Assembly: GCA_932521025.1 (NCBI GenBank)
Contig: OW051469.1
Coordinates: 3,360,398 to 3,424,397, forward strand
Length of the DNA stretch: 64,000 nt
DNA from: Oscheius onirici
Lineage: Eukaryota; Nematoda; Chromadorea; Rhabditida; Rhabditidae
Reading direction: 5' to 3'
Part shown: positions 45,365 to 58,261 of the stretch, one piece after another
Position numbering within the stretch: the first letter of the stretch is position 1
Layout of the letters: every line of letters starts with the position of its first letter
The notes under the pieces: model-generated
Seen by the model: the letters and a program-made list of their open reading frames with translations, nothing else
What the model was told of the DNA's origin: nothing
Databases searched by the model: none
Position numbers and translations under genes: made by a program

Positions 45365-48215
45365 ATGATCTCCCTGAACACATATCTTTCTGACCTGCCG
45401 GTCGAAACTGCCATCAATTTGGAAAGTGCTCTGAGTAAGGAGAATATTTGGTTGAAAATCCTCTCAACGGACCCAAATAGTCCGTATTTTTTGAGGTAAA
45501 TTATCCCCCAAAAAAAGAAGAAAAATAATTTTAGCACAGAAGATGTAGAAAAGTGTCGTCTGGCTGGCAGCAATGCCGGGAAGAGTGTCTTGAGACTGTG
45601 GGCCATCAGAGGACAGACAGTTCATGGCTTCTTGATCAGATTGCAGGATGTCTCTAGATCAGTTGGTAGTGAAGTTGATCTCCTTCAACTGATCCTGAAC
45701 CGGAAGTTCAGTGAGTTTTTAAATAAACTATACTTCAACAGAATTAAGAAGCTGTTAAGTGGTCTAGACCAGAAGAACTAATAGTTACCGTAGTCAACGA
45801 GGGGCGGGATATTCGACTGGACTGCAAGGCTATTGGATTCCCGTATCCAAAGTTCAGATGGCAGAAGAATGAACAGGATGTGGAGAGGATCAGTGGGCCG
45901 ACACTAGTCATTCCGAGGTGTGGAGAGACAGAAAGACAGAGGGACTGAGGAACTGAATGACAGAGACAAAGAGAGAGTGACAGACTGAGAGTGTGAGTCA
46001 GAAAGACAGAGGGACAGAGACAAGGAAATGCAGAGGATCAGTTTCCAGATGCGCCTGTGAAGCCGACGCCCTGTACCGTTGTTTCGTCTCGAACGAAATT
46101 CCAGACGGGTACTCCTTCTCAACCTCTTACCGTAGTCCCAACAAACAGTATACTTCTTCCCTCTTGTCCAAAGAAGTCGACACGTCGCCCTTTATCAGCG
46201 GGTCAAGTTTGCGTCCAATCACAAACAGAGATTAGAAAATGCCTTCAGAATGTCTAACATGTCAAGCCAAACAAATGGAAGAACTTCAGTCAATTGTGGA
46301 CGATTTCGCAAAACTTGATGCTAGTGAGGCTTCGGTAAGAGTAGAAGGTACACTTTTCTTAAATTGTCTTACAGTCTTGAATTTTCAGACGTCTCAGCCG
46401 ATGCTCTCCTGGCTGTGGACAAAGTGGCTCTCATTATCAGTAATTGTGTCTATAGTCATCTTCCCGAACTTGTTACTCCGCTCTGTGATGCTGAAACTCT
46501 TGCTGAGTCTTTACAGGTTCGTTTTCTTAATTTTATATCTACTTTTTTAGACAATGGACTACAAGACTGTGACTCTAGCCGATCTGACGATGGAAGAAAT
46601 GAAATTTGTCGTCAGGCAGTTCAAGGAACTACTGGGACACGGAGTTTACGGTATTTTTTAGTCTCTAGATTACAAAATATGATTTCCAGCCGTTTTCTAT
46701 TTTGTTGGACACGGTTTCGAGGTCAACGGACAGTGTTATCTACTGCCAGTTGATGCTCCTCTAGAAGCTCACTCCCCAAAGGTATGCCTAAGTTTAGCAA
46801 TGGAAACTGACGTTGACTTCAGCATTGCATCTCAATGGACTGGTTCCTGGCTGAACTCTCGCCACACAAGTCGTCTCTGAATCTGATTCTGTTGGATATG
46901 TGTAGGAGATTTGTTCCGTGAGTTTTTGTAATCTTACGACGTTTTGCTTGGGGATCCTGAAGTCAGCAACTGTAAAAACAAGCATGTTTAAACACTTGCA
47001 AAAAGAAGACACGAAAAAAGTATACAATCATGATGACAGATCAGTTCGGGCTCTCCTAATACGACAGTTCTGAAAAACACAACCTTGATGCTTACAGAGT
47101 AATAGAGTCTTAAAGTTAACGTTTAGATTATAGCTGTGAGCTTAAAACCTAGCTTTCAGCTACGATTGCATTCCGGCATTCGTCGAGTTTGCCGACCAGT
47201 TCAAAAGACACCATGCTGTGAATAGAAACACTGTCTACGGCTATTCCACCAGCGGTGGAGTCGGTGCTTATGAGGTGTGTTAACAAAAAAGTTTTAAGCA
47301 GTGAAATATTTGGATTTTCTATGATTAAACTGATTTCAGGTTAGAGGCCAAGTGAACGGCGTCTTCATGACCTACTTGAAGGAACATGTGACGAGGAAGT
47401 GTCCAGTGACTGAGATGATCAACAAGGTTCTGACAGGTAACCTTCTTTCTCTCTTGGTTTAATTAAAAATTTTCAGACATCGGAGAGGACTCCAGAGTCA
47501 ACAGTGTACAGGTTCCGGAGCTTCGTTCCACTTTGGCAAAGCCAAGAAGTCTCAGGGACCCTTTAGTGTATAAAGGACACACTGTCTCCTTCTCTCATCA
47601 CACATTCCATTGGGAAAAGATGCACGGTCAGTTTTTATTATTTTCTGTTTTTTTTCTTTCGCGATGTCCACAAAAACCTCTTCAGAACTCCCTTTACCTG
47701 TTCTGCTCCGTTTCCCCGAACTCAAACTAATGGTGACCATTTGGTTCAGATTTTGTGGCCATTTCACGAACAAGGTTGATTTTCTGACTACATCAACAAA
47801 AATTTTAAGGTCTATGTTCTGACATCTGTCGGTGATCTGATGGGACTGGATGAACAAGAAGACTACGACGACATACCGGTATCTGAATACGCGCAGAATC
47901 ATTTGGCTCAGTTGAGTTTTTCGGAGGTAGCGACTGAATAATTTTCTAAGAATAAACAATTTTCAGGAAATCGAAGCCGGTAGTGAACGGGTACTCGAAG
48001 ATGATGAGGAGGGAATCTCCTGGCAGGTCCTGCTCTCTCATTTGCAACGATCACCGGTACTTTTTGAACTCCAAGGAAAAAAATACAAGTTTTAGGGTGA
48101 ACTGACGTGTACAGTCTCATTAAAACGAAGATCAGACGATATGGAAGTCGGTCGAGCTAATTGTAAACTGGGTCATGTTTTGATAACGCGTATTGTGCAG
48201 GAGAGACGCGAGTGA
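45365..48215 (+). CDS. malt-1: MALT1-type paracaspase
   Basis: Paracaspases are Arg-directed cysteine proteases and signalling scaffolds. Seventeen exons: 45365-45495, 45535-45710, 45773-45917, 46049-46108, 46149-46201, 46249-46347, 46389-46516, 46551-46650, 46690-46781, 46823-46917, 47160-47274, 47340-47436, 47477-47626, 47686-47774, 47810-47926, 47967-48056, 48096-48215; about 618 aa. Order: death-like helical region 1-100; Ig domain about 103-175 (DIRLDCKAIGFPYPKFRWQK ... YRCFVSN); CLTCQAKQMEEL linker; caspase-like p20 from about 210 (DKVALIISN). The catalytic dyad is intact: H305 in YFVGHGFE and C355 in LLDMCRRF. The C-terminal part has GYSTSGGVGAYE and an Ig-like tail. The ATG follows a TTTTTTCAG acceptor by 9 nt. 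One intron ends in AAG. The symbol is by family architecture. Confidence 0.9.
47775..47809 (+). other. 35-nt intron with AAG acceptor in malt-1
   Basis: Donor GTTGAT, acceptor ATTTTAAG. Removing it joins GHFTNK to VYVLTSVGDL in frame. No CAG or TAG lies in a usable position, so the non-preferred AAG appears to be the real acceptor. Confidence 0.65.
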
Positions 48216-48759
48216 TCATTCTTTCCCTCTATAAATGATCACTCTCCGTTCCGGCGTTCGTTCAAACAGCTGATCAACAGTGTGCCCGCAGCCGTCTCTC
48301 ATCGGTATACGAGACAGAGGGGCCTCGCCGCGAGCGATCAATCCAATGTACTTTCTGATGTTCTTTCAGCTAAACTGGGGAACAAGAGAGTGTAGGAGGT
48401 TTCTCGTGTCTAATTCCCATGCTGAGATCACCAGAAGTACCAGAAAGAGAGGTATTGTCATAGAGGCAGTCAGTATTTATTATTTCGATTTATTCGGTCT
48501 CACAACTTCTTTCTCATCTTCTTTTTTGGTACAATAGAACAAGTGGGAACCCGTTGAGAGTGCGGGAAGTCATAGTATAACGAGAGAGGCTGAGATCACA
48601 ATCAACCGCTCGAGATGATACGGGTTTACAAGAAAAACAAGGACTCTTCTCCGTCTGCGAAATGACATTTTTTGGGTAACTGATTATTTGCCAAATAGGG
48701 GTACATTATATGCATAATGGGGTCGTCAAAAACTACACTACAGTCTATTCACAACTTTT

Positions 48760-51700
48760 TCATTCAAGCAGGTCGTATTTTATCCTTCGCGGATGACGTT
48801 TCGGCGGCAAAATTCCGGAAAAAGCGTTGAAAACGAGGTTCAGACCACGAAGAGCTTCGATGCAGGTGCAGGTGCCGACTGTTGAATCGTCGTCTTCCAG
48901 ATCTTCTGGTATGAAGCTGTAAATTGCAGATCCCGGTGTTTGGATGCAGAAATCGCGGCAATCGTCGCCTGAAAATGATAGAAATTTAATCGGGCAAACA
49001 GATTACGCGAAATTGCAATAGAAAAAGTAAGAAGCTCTGCTTCAATTGTGGCGAGATGCCTTTCTGCCAGGCCACCGAGACGATACGGGTGCGGCTTTAA
49101 GTTTACGCGGGCTTCTGCATGTTTTAATCAGAGATGTGCGAGACGGGAAAACGCGGGAGGCGCCATTTTGACTTTCGATGCGCACCGAAAGTCAAAATGG
49201 CGCCTCCCGCGTTTTCCCGTCTCGCACATCTCTGGTTTTAATGCAGTTTGATCCACTTAATAATACCAACCTTCAATGCCTCCTTTCTGCGCCAATTCAG
49301 GTCCTGTAGCAACATGATCCAAAAATCGATCTCGTGTTTCGTCATCTAAAAATTAAGGTTTAAAAAAGTTAAATTAGGCAATTCTCTAAATTTTTCCCTA
49401 AGATTTTTGAGCAGCAGCCGTGTGTTGTCTCACCTATCACCTATTTGCCCCACCCATACGTCACGGGAAAATATTATGTGACGGAAGTCCTATAACAGGA
49501 TTATACGAAAATTACGTAATTTGCGTGTGCAACATTCCTTTGTTGGCACGCCAAGTGATTTTTATGCCAAAAATTAAGGTTCTGTGAATCACTTCAGCTC
49601 ATTTGGCATTCTAGTTGGCACCGTCTTAATCCGTGAAAGCTAGTTTACAGCATGTACTGGCCTTATAAGGAAGTACATCAACAGGTGCTTTTGGGATTGC
49701 ACGAGGGGAAGAAGGAAATTGGATATTTCTAAGCCTAATATAAGATCAAAAGCCCATATTAAAATAGAATAAGAAGAAAGGCATAAACTACGAAATTCGT
49801 TTGTCCCCAAAAATTATAGGGGTCACCAAGATTTTTGATTACTTCCTAGTGTTCTTCGACTTCTCGCCCTCTCACTTCTGACATCACACAAGGTCCCCCC
49901 TCCAAAAGTTCATTAGTTTTGAGATACGTCGAGAGTGTAAGGATATTTGAATACACAATGAGCAAAGCACACAATAAAAGTATGTCCTCTGCTTCTGCAG
50001 GGTTTTCTTCGAAGATAATAGGCTAAACTATCTACCAACTAGAGCAGGCACTGGAGGATGCGGTGCCGAACAGAAAATCAGGTGGGAAACTCACACTCAC
50101 TCTCATCTAGGCAGAATCCGATCAGCGTCTCTTCTTTCTTTTCCAACTGACCCGATAACGATCGGGATTTCAGATAGCAGTGCTGAAAATTGATAAATTA
50201 GACCGTTCCATAGAAGGCTTACCTCGGCTGATTCTTGGAATTCATAGGCCAAACACGATGGATCATCTTTACATTCTAGTGCGCATCTGGAATTTTTGTT
50301 TTCTCGCAGAACTGCTATGCAACTCACTTTCTAAGATTAACACTTCGTATCCTCCTGTATTCGCCTCCAGTTATACTAAGTCCTTGTGGCAGGTTGAAAC
50401 ATTTTCCTGAAAAAAATACACTGATTTTCAGCTGCTTCGAATTCAAGAAACCGTTTTGGATCCCTACAGTAACCCTAAGAAACCCTTCCACAACCCCCGT
50501 TCCCACGTCATTTTCCACGGTCTGCTGCACCACAACTTAATGTTTCTAAATTGCACTATAGTGTTTTCTGTGTGCACTCAAAAATTTTGTGTGGGCCGTT
50601 CTTGCCGCGTCATTGCGCCCGGGCCGGAAACAGAAGAGCCGTGTGTGTATGTGTCGAAAGAACACTTCCGCAGCACATTGCGCGTTATTTACGGTATTTA
50701 CATAACCGGTGTCAATGACGTTGAAATAAATTGAAATTTCAAGCGTATAAAAAAAATTTTCATTGCTAACAAAGATCGTCTGCTTCAAACAGACTGTTCC
50801 TGCAGGCCTAAAATTTGTTCGATCAGGAATGCCCAAAATACATCACAAAATATTAGTCATTCCGAAGGGAAGTGTCTATTCTCATCTCCACGTTCATCCG
50901 GTTCAGAAAGTATTTTGTCATCTCGATCGCCTTGGGGAGGATCCCAGACAGTTCTGACGTAGACAGGGTGGGGAAGTGCACTTATTCTCGTCCCCTCGTC
51001 CACAAAGAAGCGACGCGGGAAGTAGATTCTACGTGACGGAAATTATCAACTGGATCATGGTCTCGGTCAGATGACTCTCTCGGGTTGGCAAGAGGAAAAA
51101 ACTAATTTAGAAATAATATCATGGTCAGAGTGATCATTGGGGAAAACGATTGCCTACAATAGGATGTGTGTATTTGCACAGATCTCTTCAAAAATGTACA
51201 TATAAAAATTTTCGAAGTCAAACTGGTGACGTATTGTCTCGTTCTTAGTCTGTCACGAATTGCTGTACAAAATCTGTTTTTAAATTTTAGCGGTACGGCT
51301 AAATTATGTCACTCTCGCATTATCGCTCTCAAATTCAGCTTGTAGTTTGGATTTACCAAAAATTTAATCCCTTTTTTTCAGTCTTCTCCTCCACACTCCA
51401 AAAATGTTGTCAAAACGGAAATATCGCTCCAATAGTCTTCCAGCTCACCGAGTCGGCTCTAAACCGCCGTGTCCGTCAAATGTCATTTTGCCAAAACTCA
51501 AGAAAAGGTCACCCCCGCAGCCCGGAAAAGGACTGACCACGCACATGGCGATAGGATAAACGATTTTGGCTAGCATGTCGAAATGTCAGGAGACATAAAT
51601 GCAATCGTGGAAAGGGCAAAGGTTCGAAGTTAAGAGCGAAAGATTGAAAGGTGTGGGGAAAAGATGTTTGTCGTCGTACAGTCATAAATTCTTTGTTCTA

Positions 51701-52249
51701 AAGATTTCTGGCAAAAACAAAGACAAGGAACGTCACTACTTCTCCATACAAATCAGTATACCTACAAAAATGAAAAGTATAGTGATAATGCCAGTGAAAA
51801 ACGTGTTCAAACGGTTATCAACTGATTAACATCTTTCGAAGACCTTATTCTATTTTTAGCGATTAAAATCACTGGAACGACTTTTTTGTTTATTTCCACA
51901 AACCCATTTTGGGGGTTTGCCAGTACAATTGATAAACCTAGACAGGTAAACAGGTAAAAAAAGAACCGGTAGTTGCGTAGTATTGACGGAAATTGTGCGA
52001 GAGGGAACTACTCTAACGGAAGGTGGGTAGTCTAGACCATTTTGGAATGGTCACGTTCAAAAGATCAAAAGGAAATAGATAATTCCATCCCAGGAACTCA
52101 CCCTGTGCTTCGGTTGTCGAACAGACGGACATGAAAACCATAACCGGATACAGTAACCGGGCGTAAAAACACTTTTGTTTGGACTGTGATGAAGTTGTAG
52201 AGGACGTAGTGGAGGAGGTGGAAGATGTGTTGCTGCTGCTCTCTAACAT
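48760..52249 (-). CDS. PAN/apple-domain extracellular protein
   Basis: Exons 52102-52249, 50328-50406, 50223-50286, 50101-50182, 49271-49345, 48760-48968; 218 aa with all phases consistent. Residues 1-25 are a Ser/Thr-rich stretch. Residues 30-49 (ARLLYPVMVFMSVCSTTEAQ) form a hydrophobic segment that could be an internal signal or a type II anchor. A PAN-like module follows: GKCFNLPQGLSITGGEYRRI, RKCALECKDDPSCLAYEF, HCYLKSRSLSGQLEKKEETL, with the expected C..C..C..C spacing. The tail holds a second Cys group (DDCRDFC, TCTC). PAN modules mediate protein or carbohydrate contacts outside the cell. Intron 1 is about 1.7 kb. The ATG lies directly behind ACGCAG. I recognise the module, not a named gene. 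Confidence 0.82.
49130..49233. repeat. Perfect 48-bp hairpin with 8-nt loop
   Basis: Two 48-nt arms are exact reverse complements (left begins AGAGATGTGCGAGACGGG), separated by ATGCGCAC. The element lies in the last intron of the PAN gene. GTTTTAAT occurs immediately on both sides and may be a target-site duplication, pointing to a recently inserted small foldback element. The transcript of the host gene would carry a perfect dsRNA stem. Confidence 0.92.
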
Positions 52250-53290
52250 CTGCGTTTTCAATCGGACTGCGACTTTAATAGGATCGAAGTCTCTGTAAAA
52301 GTACTCGGTTACGCAGAAAGGGCAAGGAGTGGGAGATCAAATCGCCTGACCTATACAGCCAAGTACTAATCCAGGTTTTGATAAAATTCCAAGGGCAAAA
52401 AAATAGGTGGGGGTGGCAATTGAATTAGCAGAGAAGCAGAAGATCGAAGTGAACCTTGAGCCCCTTTGTCTAAGAAATCAGAAATGGTTGAGGATTATTT
52501 AGCACTTAGATGACTAAAATGGAAAAAATGTTGCAACAGTTATATTGCAGCAGTGCATACCACGCTTTGAAAACTGCTTTCAATGTAGGCAATGATGGGG
52601 TACTGAAATTATGACGTGGTTTGAGTCTCGATTACGGGGGTGCATTGAGTAGCAGTTAGAAACAGTTCCGTTAACCGTAAGATCCACAGTAAACTGTCAG
52701 CCCATTTAAAGAAATAGTAATAAAGTCTTGTGATGAATTATAGTTCTTGACTGGGAATGTTCCAGAAGTATGTACTCGTTTATAGCTGAAAGTTCAAATG
52801 GCACAAAAAGGTGGGAAAGTTGGCGTGACAAACTGAAGGTTGAATGAGCTCAAAAGGTTCGTAAATAGCTGTTTTTAGAATTGTACAATAGTGTGGGAAA
52901 AATCCATGACTAAAATAACAGTTTGCATACAAAAATTTGAAATCATTGTCTGTCCGAAATCTTTGACCCTAGGTAGAAGAAGATCCATTCAGACAAAGTG
53001 TAGGAGAGGAGGCGGAGCCTTTCCTAAAAAGGGAGAGCCCCCTATAGCCTCCCAAAGGAGATATGGGCGTGGCCCTTCTTGACTTGGACAGCAGAAACGA
53101 GTGTCACTTCCCGGTTAGGAACCGCCTCTACTGTTGTTTCTAGAAGTGGCGTCACCAGTTTCATAAGAACTGTGAGGCAGACTTGGCATAGGGTTAACAA
53201 AGTCAACAAGGTGTAGCCAAATGAGTACAGTATGTCTTTTAGTAAAGAAAATGCTGATGTGAACAATGATAGTATCAGATTCGGGCAGCT

Positions 53291-53505
53291 AAAGTCTGTT
53301 CAAAAAAGGAACGCAACAGTAATTCAAAAAAATTACGCTTGAGAACCACAAACCCTTTATTTTCAAGGTAGCTCGCCAATTCATCGTTGAGAAAATCAAG
53401 AAATCGGTTTGAATTGTTGAAGTTTACCCTGAAAATCAGGGGTTTGTAGTTCTCGAAGAGAAATGTTTTTGGGTTACTGTTGCGTTCTTTTTTCTGAACA
53501 GATTG
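53291..53505. mobile_element. TIR element of the TCTGTTCAAAA family, copy 4
   Basis: Left end AAAGTCTGTTCAAAAAAGGAACGCAACAGT and right end ACTGTTGCGTTCTTTTTTCTGAACAGA are inverted, with further inner pairing (GAGAACCACAAACCC and GGGTTTGTAGTTCTC, with small mismatches). About 215 bp. Confidence 0.82.
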
Positions 53506-56500
53506 CTAATTACGTACTTGTCACAGAGGTAAAGGAAAAAACCATTGGATCAACCGGGAATCGTCGCAACTTTACTACTCTAACACTAAAATGTGACCCT
53601 CCCCTATTACAGAAGCTGTCGATACAATACGGCGGCGGTCTGACTGATCTAAAAGACTCCCATGCATGTAAGAAAAAAAAAATTACGTAACCTCTGGGCG
53701 TTCCAAAAATTGAAAAACTACTCTTCATCTAAAAGAGCAAACAAGGGGCTGATATGATGGCTTATCCCTTCAGATTTCAGGCTGTGCACATTTCAATCTC
53801 TCCCCGAGTAGGAGCTAACTTGGGAAGAGAGCCTGTCGTAAGCACTGTGTCTTTTCTGGCTGAAATCGGTTTGATGTTTGAAGTATAGCCAAGAGAAAGC
53901 TACAGTAAGACGCCTGGTCGACATAGACTGAAACCGAGATGCAAAAATGAAAAGTGGGCCTGACCTCCCCCATCTTCTGTTTCTGCTTTCCCTGGTCCGG
54001 GATCTCATCTTGCTGATTATTTTCGCAATAAAATAAAATGTTTTCATGAGGATTTCCTCCAAACAGTCAACGCACTCTCCTTTTCCTAATTGAGCTTCAC
54101 GGGATCTCTGCATCGTCAATTGTAAACTTTTCTAGAAGCCCAAACATGGCAGAGAACAGGAATTTCCTTTTTCTTTTTGAGAGAACATATTCTTCATGTC
54201 TGAACGCTTTCCCTTCCTGGAGTTAGTCTTATGGGAAAGTTCGAAGTACGTTTCCGTCGTGATTCAACCACGAACTTTCGTTTCGTGTTTGGAAAAAATT
54301 CTATTCAATGGAAATCAGCTAGAGCTTTTCTAATCTGATCCAATCCTTCTAAAAGATTTGTAAATGGTGAATGTAGAAATTTGTCGAAAATTTGTTCCGT
54401 TGATACTCCAATGTAGAGAAATTGAATTCTCAGAGTAAGCAATAAAAATTAGCTGAGTATGTTCACGTGTTTAGTTAGTACATAGCGAGAAACTATTGGA
54501 TTACAGCCATATCTTTTTTGTAAACAATTTCTAATTTTTTTCCAGAACAGTTCTGGATTCTGAGCAGGCGCGAATAGGGTCTAAAACTTCATATCCGCTG
54601 GCACAACTGCCTTGAAAATGATATCGATATCATGTTAGCAAAATTGGAATCCTGTAATCCGCTTCCTCATATGCACAAAATGAAAGCCGGGATTTCGCAC
54701 CACGCTCGGGATCTGAAGTTTAGTAGTTCAGCTATCAAGACTTTGATCACTTTTTAGTGTACATATGGAGGAAATCCAATTTAAAAACTACTTCCTAGTT
54801 CTTTTAACAGCTACGTACAATACCTAATTAATTTTTTCGAAATTTTTCAATCGTTCAGGAAATGGACTTTTCTAAGCTCGGGAAAGGACAGCAACGGATA
54901 AATCCAGGTGTTCTTTGATAGTCATTTCTTGGTCTTCGAACAAGTATAACCTAATTCGGATATATTCTCCTCCCTCACTTCGTACACCCTCACCTCATCC
55001 AGGTGACGTTTCCTCTTCCCCATTTCCCGTTAGCACGGAACGTCATCCACAGGCCGTTTGCAGATCTCGAAATGGCATTATTCATCTTTAAGCTACAATA
55101 CTGTTTCAGATCTCCCTCGGCACACGTGGGTAGCCGCAATAGCAGAAGGCGCCATCATCCAAGGGTCCCAAGTTCAAAATCACGCTGCGCCCACCCCCAC
55201 GTTGCGTATCCGATATAGTAGACGGCTCGATATGAGCAATCAAGCACGCTAGTGTGTCGGCTTGTAAATTTTGCGATTTTCAATTTATTGTAGTGCATGC
55301 CCAAAATACTGATGTTGTGTAATAGAGTTTGGCTGTTGTTATTGTCGCCAGAGATTCGAAGACTCACTGAACCCTGAAATGACTGTACGCTCTCAGTGAT
55401 CCGCACTTCGCGAACAGGAAGACCTTACTCCATCTTGTTGACGGAGTAGACACGAGTACAACGAAAGGGCGAGAACCCTTTCGGAAATTTGTGCGGCCAA
55501 AAGTCTGGAGCTTTAGAACTCTCACTCTGGTAGAAGCACCAGAAACCAGTGTTCAACGAAGAGTGGAAGAGGAAGTGTCGTCGACGACGGAAATGGTCCA
55601 GGGGAAGTGTTATACGAGGGGGGAAATTAGCGGCGAATCTGGAGAGCCATCAACTCGTGCAGACTGAATGCGTCAACCCGGGTCATTTCCAGCCTTTTGG
55701 GCTACACAAAGAGATAAACTTTGGAGAGGGCAGGGACCGATGTCCTTCAAAACCAGAAGTTCGGAATGCTTTCATGAACAAAATTCTTTGCCTGAGTATT
55801 TCCCAGGTCCACCAGAAACTAAATCGGAAGTGTTCGGTTTTACAAAATCGAAAAATCCAAAAAAGATTCAAGGATTCCAGCTTGTTTTCAATTAAATACA
55901 CTACTACGAGAGCCTTAACGCATCTCTCGCACTCCGCTACGTCAAATCAAATCCCAGATGTCTCACAGGCATGTGCCCATAATCTGTGAATAACTTCATC
56001 AAATAAATTTGATGGCTCCATAGTTCACACCGGCCACGACTGTACTTCCTCATTCTCAGCCTCAATTGATGAGATGAGCCCGGCTAATTCCGAAGGGATT
56101 TCTGAATCACGTGTAAACAAGGCGGGTAGAAAGTCTAAAAAATTTTTAATCTTTAATATCTCTGTACTACTATCGTTTTCAAAAAATTTCAAATGGGGAT
56201 TTTTTTCTTAGTTTTTTCTTCCCCACATCACCCGCAGACACAAAGAAAGCCCCTGGAGTCTGAGCAAATTGAGAGAAGAAAGAAGCCTTGGTTGCTCAGA
56301 CTCTAAAATAAGAATAGGAAGTAGATTTTTAGCAGAGGAGCCAGCAAAAAAAACCTGATAGATTGTACCAACAAAAAAATTTAATTTCCACCCACCCGCG
56401 TCTACTTACCGCCTAACAAAATTCTGACGCTCTTCGGAGCACCCCAAACATATTTCGGGAGTCTTTCAACTTGATTAGGTGATGTTTCCGTCGACTGGCT

Positions 56501-56796
56501 CAGCCCGAAAAACTACCACACGTGTTTTGATTCAAACGGGGAAGTAGAACCTTTTTGTAGCAACACTCATGAATTCTACGTCAGCTGTTTATAAATGGAA
56601 ATAATCAGTTGGGGCATCTAGGGGAGGAAATTAACAAGTCCATAACATGACCTAGTAATTCCGGATGGTTAATCTCGGGAAGGAAGGGATCGGGAGTTCG
56701 AATAGGTAAAGGTCTATTAGAGTTTGAGATAAATTACACGGATCGGAGTGGCATTTTTTGAATCCATGAGTTAAATCGTTGTTAAATTAATGGAAC

Positions 56797-57339
56797 AACC
56801 AGACGACTTCGTCGCCTGGCGGCGTCGTAGCGCCAAACTTTTCTACCTGATCCTACCGTTTTCTAAAGCATTCTACTTGACTATAACACAATATAAGCCA
56901 AAGCATGTAAAGATTCCAAGTTCAAAGTGACTTGCTATCTAATCCTGATAACTCTTGACTTGCTACGACTATTCTCGTTGCCATGGACAAACAGACAGAC
57001 AAACACACAGAGTCAACCACAGACACCATGGAATTTTAATAGTTTAGATGTTAACAGAAAACACATAATATTGGTACCTAAATTTTGGCCGACCGCTTTA
57101 TCTTTAATATTAAAGCGCAATGGTGTCTGTGGCTGACTGTCTGTTTGTCCATGGCCACGAGAATCGTCATAGCAAGTCAAGCGTTGGCAGGATCAGATAG
57201 CAAGTCACTTTTGAACTTGCAGTTTTTACAGACTTTGGCTTCTACTGTGTCAGAGGTAAGTAGAAAGCTTTAAAAAACGGTAAAGAGCAGATAGAATCGT
57301 TTGGCGCACGACGCCGCCAGGCAACGAAGTCGTTTGGTT
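56797..57339. mobile_element. Foldback element, 543 bp, with GGCGGCGTCG-type ends
   Basis: Left end AACCAGACGACTTCGTCGCC...GGCGGCGTCGT and right end ACGCCGCCAGGCAACGAAGT...TTTGGTT are inverted. The interior is also palindromic around 57060-57090: GCCATGGACAAACAGACAG and CTGTCTGTTTGTCCATGGCC. A fragment of the terminal part (GTCGTCGCCTGGCGGCGTAG) occurs near 3720, and interior pieces occur near 5040 and 13070, so this is a family with several decayed copies. Confidence 0.78.
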
Positions 57340-58261
57340 TCTATTTACAATTCACGGCTAAGGCAAGACATAAAACAATCCCAAGATATCGATTGCATAC
57401 ATTTAGCATTTTTTGGCAAGCAGACCATACCATTACCACTGTTACCTTCAGATATGGTTCATTGACAATGAGCCACTGGACTTCACACACGGCGTGTGCT
57501 GTAGACGACCTCCAAAGTCGGACTTTCGCGCAACTTTTTTCCCGCTTTCACGCAGACGATTCAAATTTTTAAATAATAGATTTTTTAATTAGTTCGGTCG
57601 CCCATAATGCCCTCATTTTATCAGTGGTGAACGGTTTAATACTCTCCGTTTGGACAACCGTACCTGGACAATGCGCTATTCCTGTGCCAGAGAGTCCATT
57701 TGTGATTGACGGGTTTTCCTCGTCTGTATTGTCGGTCAGAGAAACTCGTTTCAGTTGTTTTGGAACGCTTCTATAACTGTACTAAACTCGACAAACAATA
57801 AAAATTCAAAAATATGTATAGTTCAACGAGAGTGCCCTTTTCCAAATCCGATTTCCGGGTCACTTCCCAAAAAGAAGCTTCTGGTTCTTTCGAAAAGTGA
57901 CGATAAGTTCTAATAGCAGATTTCGATCCACACCCCCGTCCATCTTTCCTCCAATTGGGGCTCAAGAATCGCCTTTTCTCCTTTCGGAACGACGTCAATG
58001 CTGCTTCTTATCAAAGAATTTCAGTTGTATTTGAAAACAAAGAAAAGCTCCGGGAAGTGAAAATGTATCTTGCAGAAGAGAGATGAACATTAGGGAACTG
58101 CGTGAATAATTAGCAGGAATCGCGGCCCTGGCCCAACTGTGAATAATCAACGAACGACGACGTATAATAGATTGCTCGACGATCATCCCAAAATAGGGAA
58201 CAGTGTGGGAAAATTGTCCTTGTGATTCAGTTCTTTTTCAATTTCCACACCTTTTTGAATC

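Noticed and set aside
53042-53266. Minus-strand hydrophobic frame of 74 codons
   Set aside because: Begins with TTG, has no acceptor logic and adjoins a mobile element.
55383-55989. Overlapping plus-strand frames of 94-146 codons
   Set aside because: Frames compete over the same DNA and none shows a recognised domain or splice pattern; may be a decayed gene but not callable.
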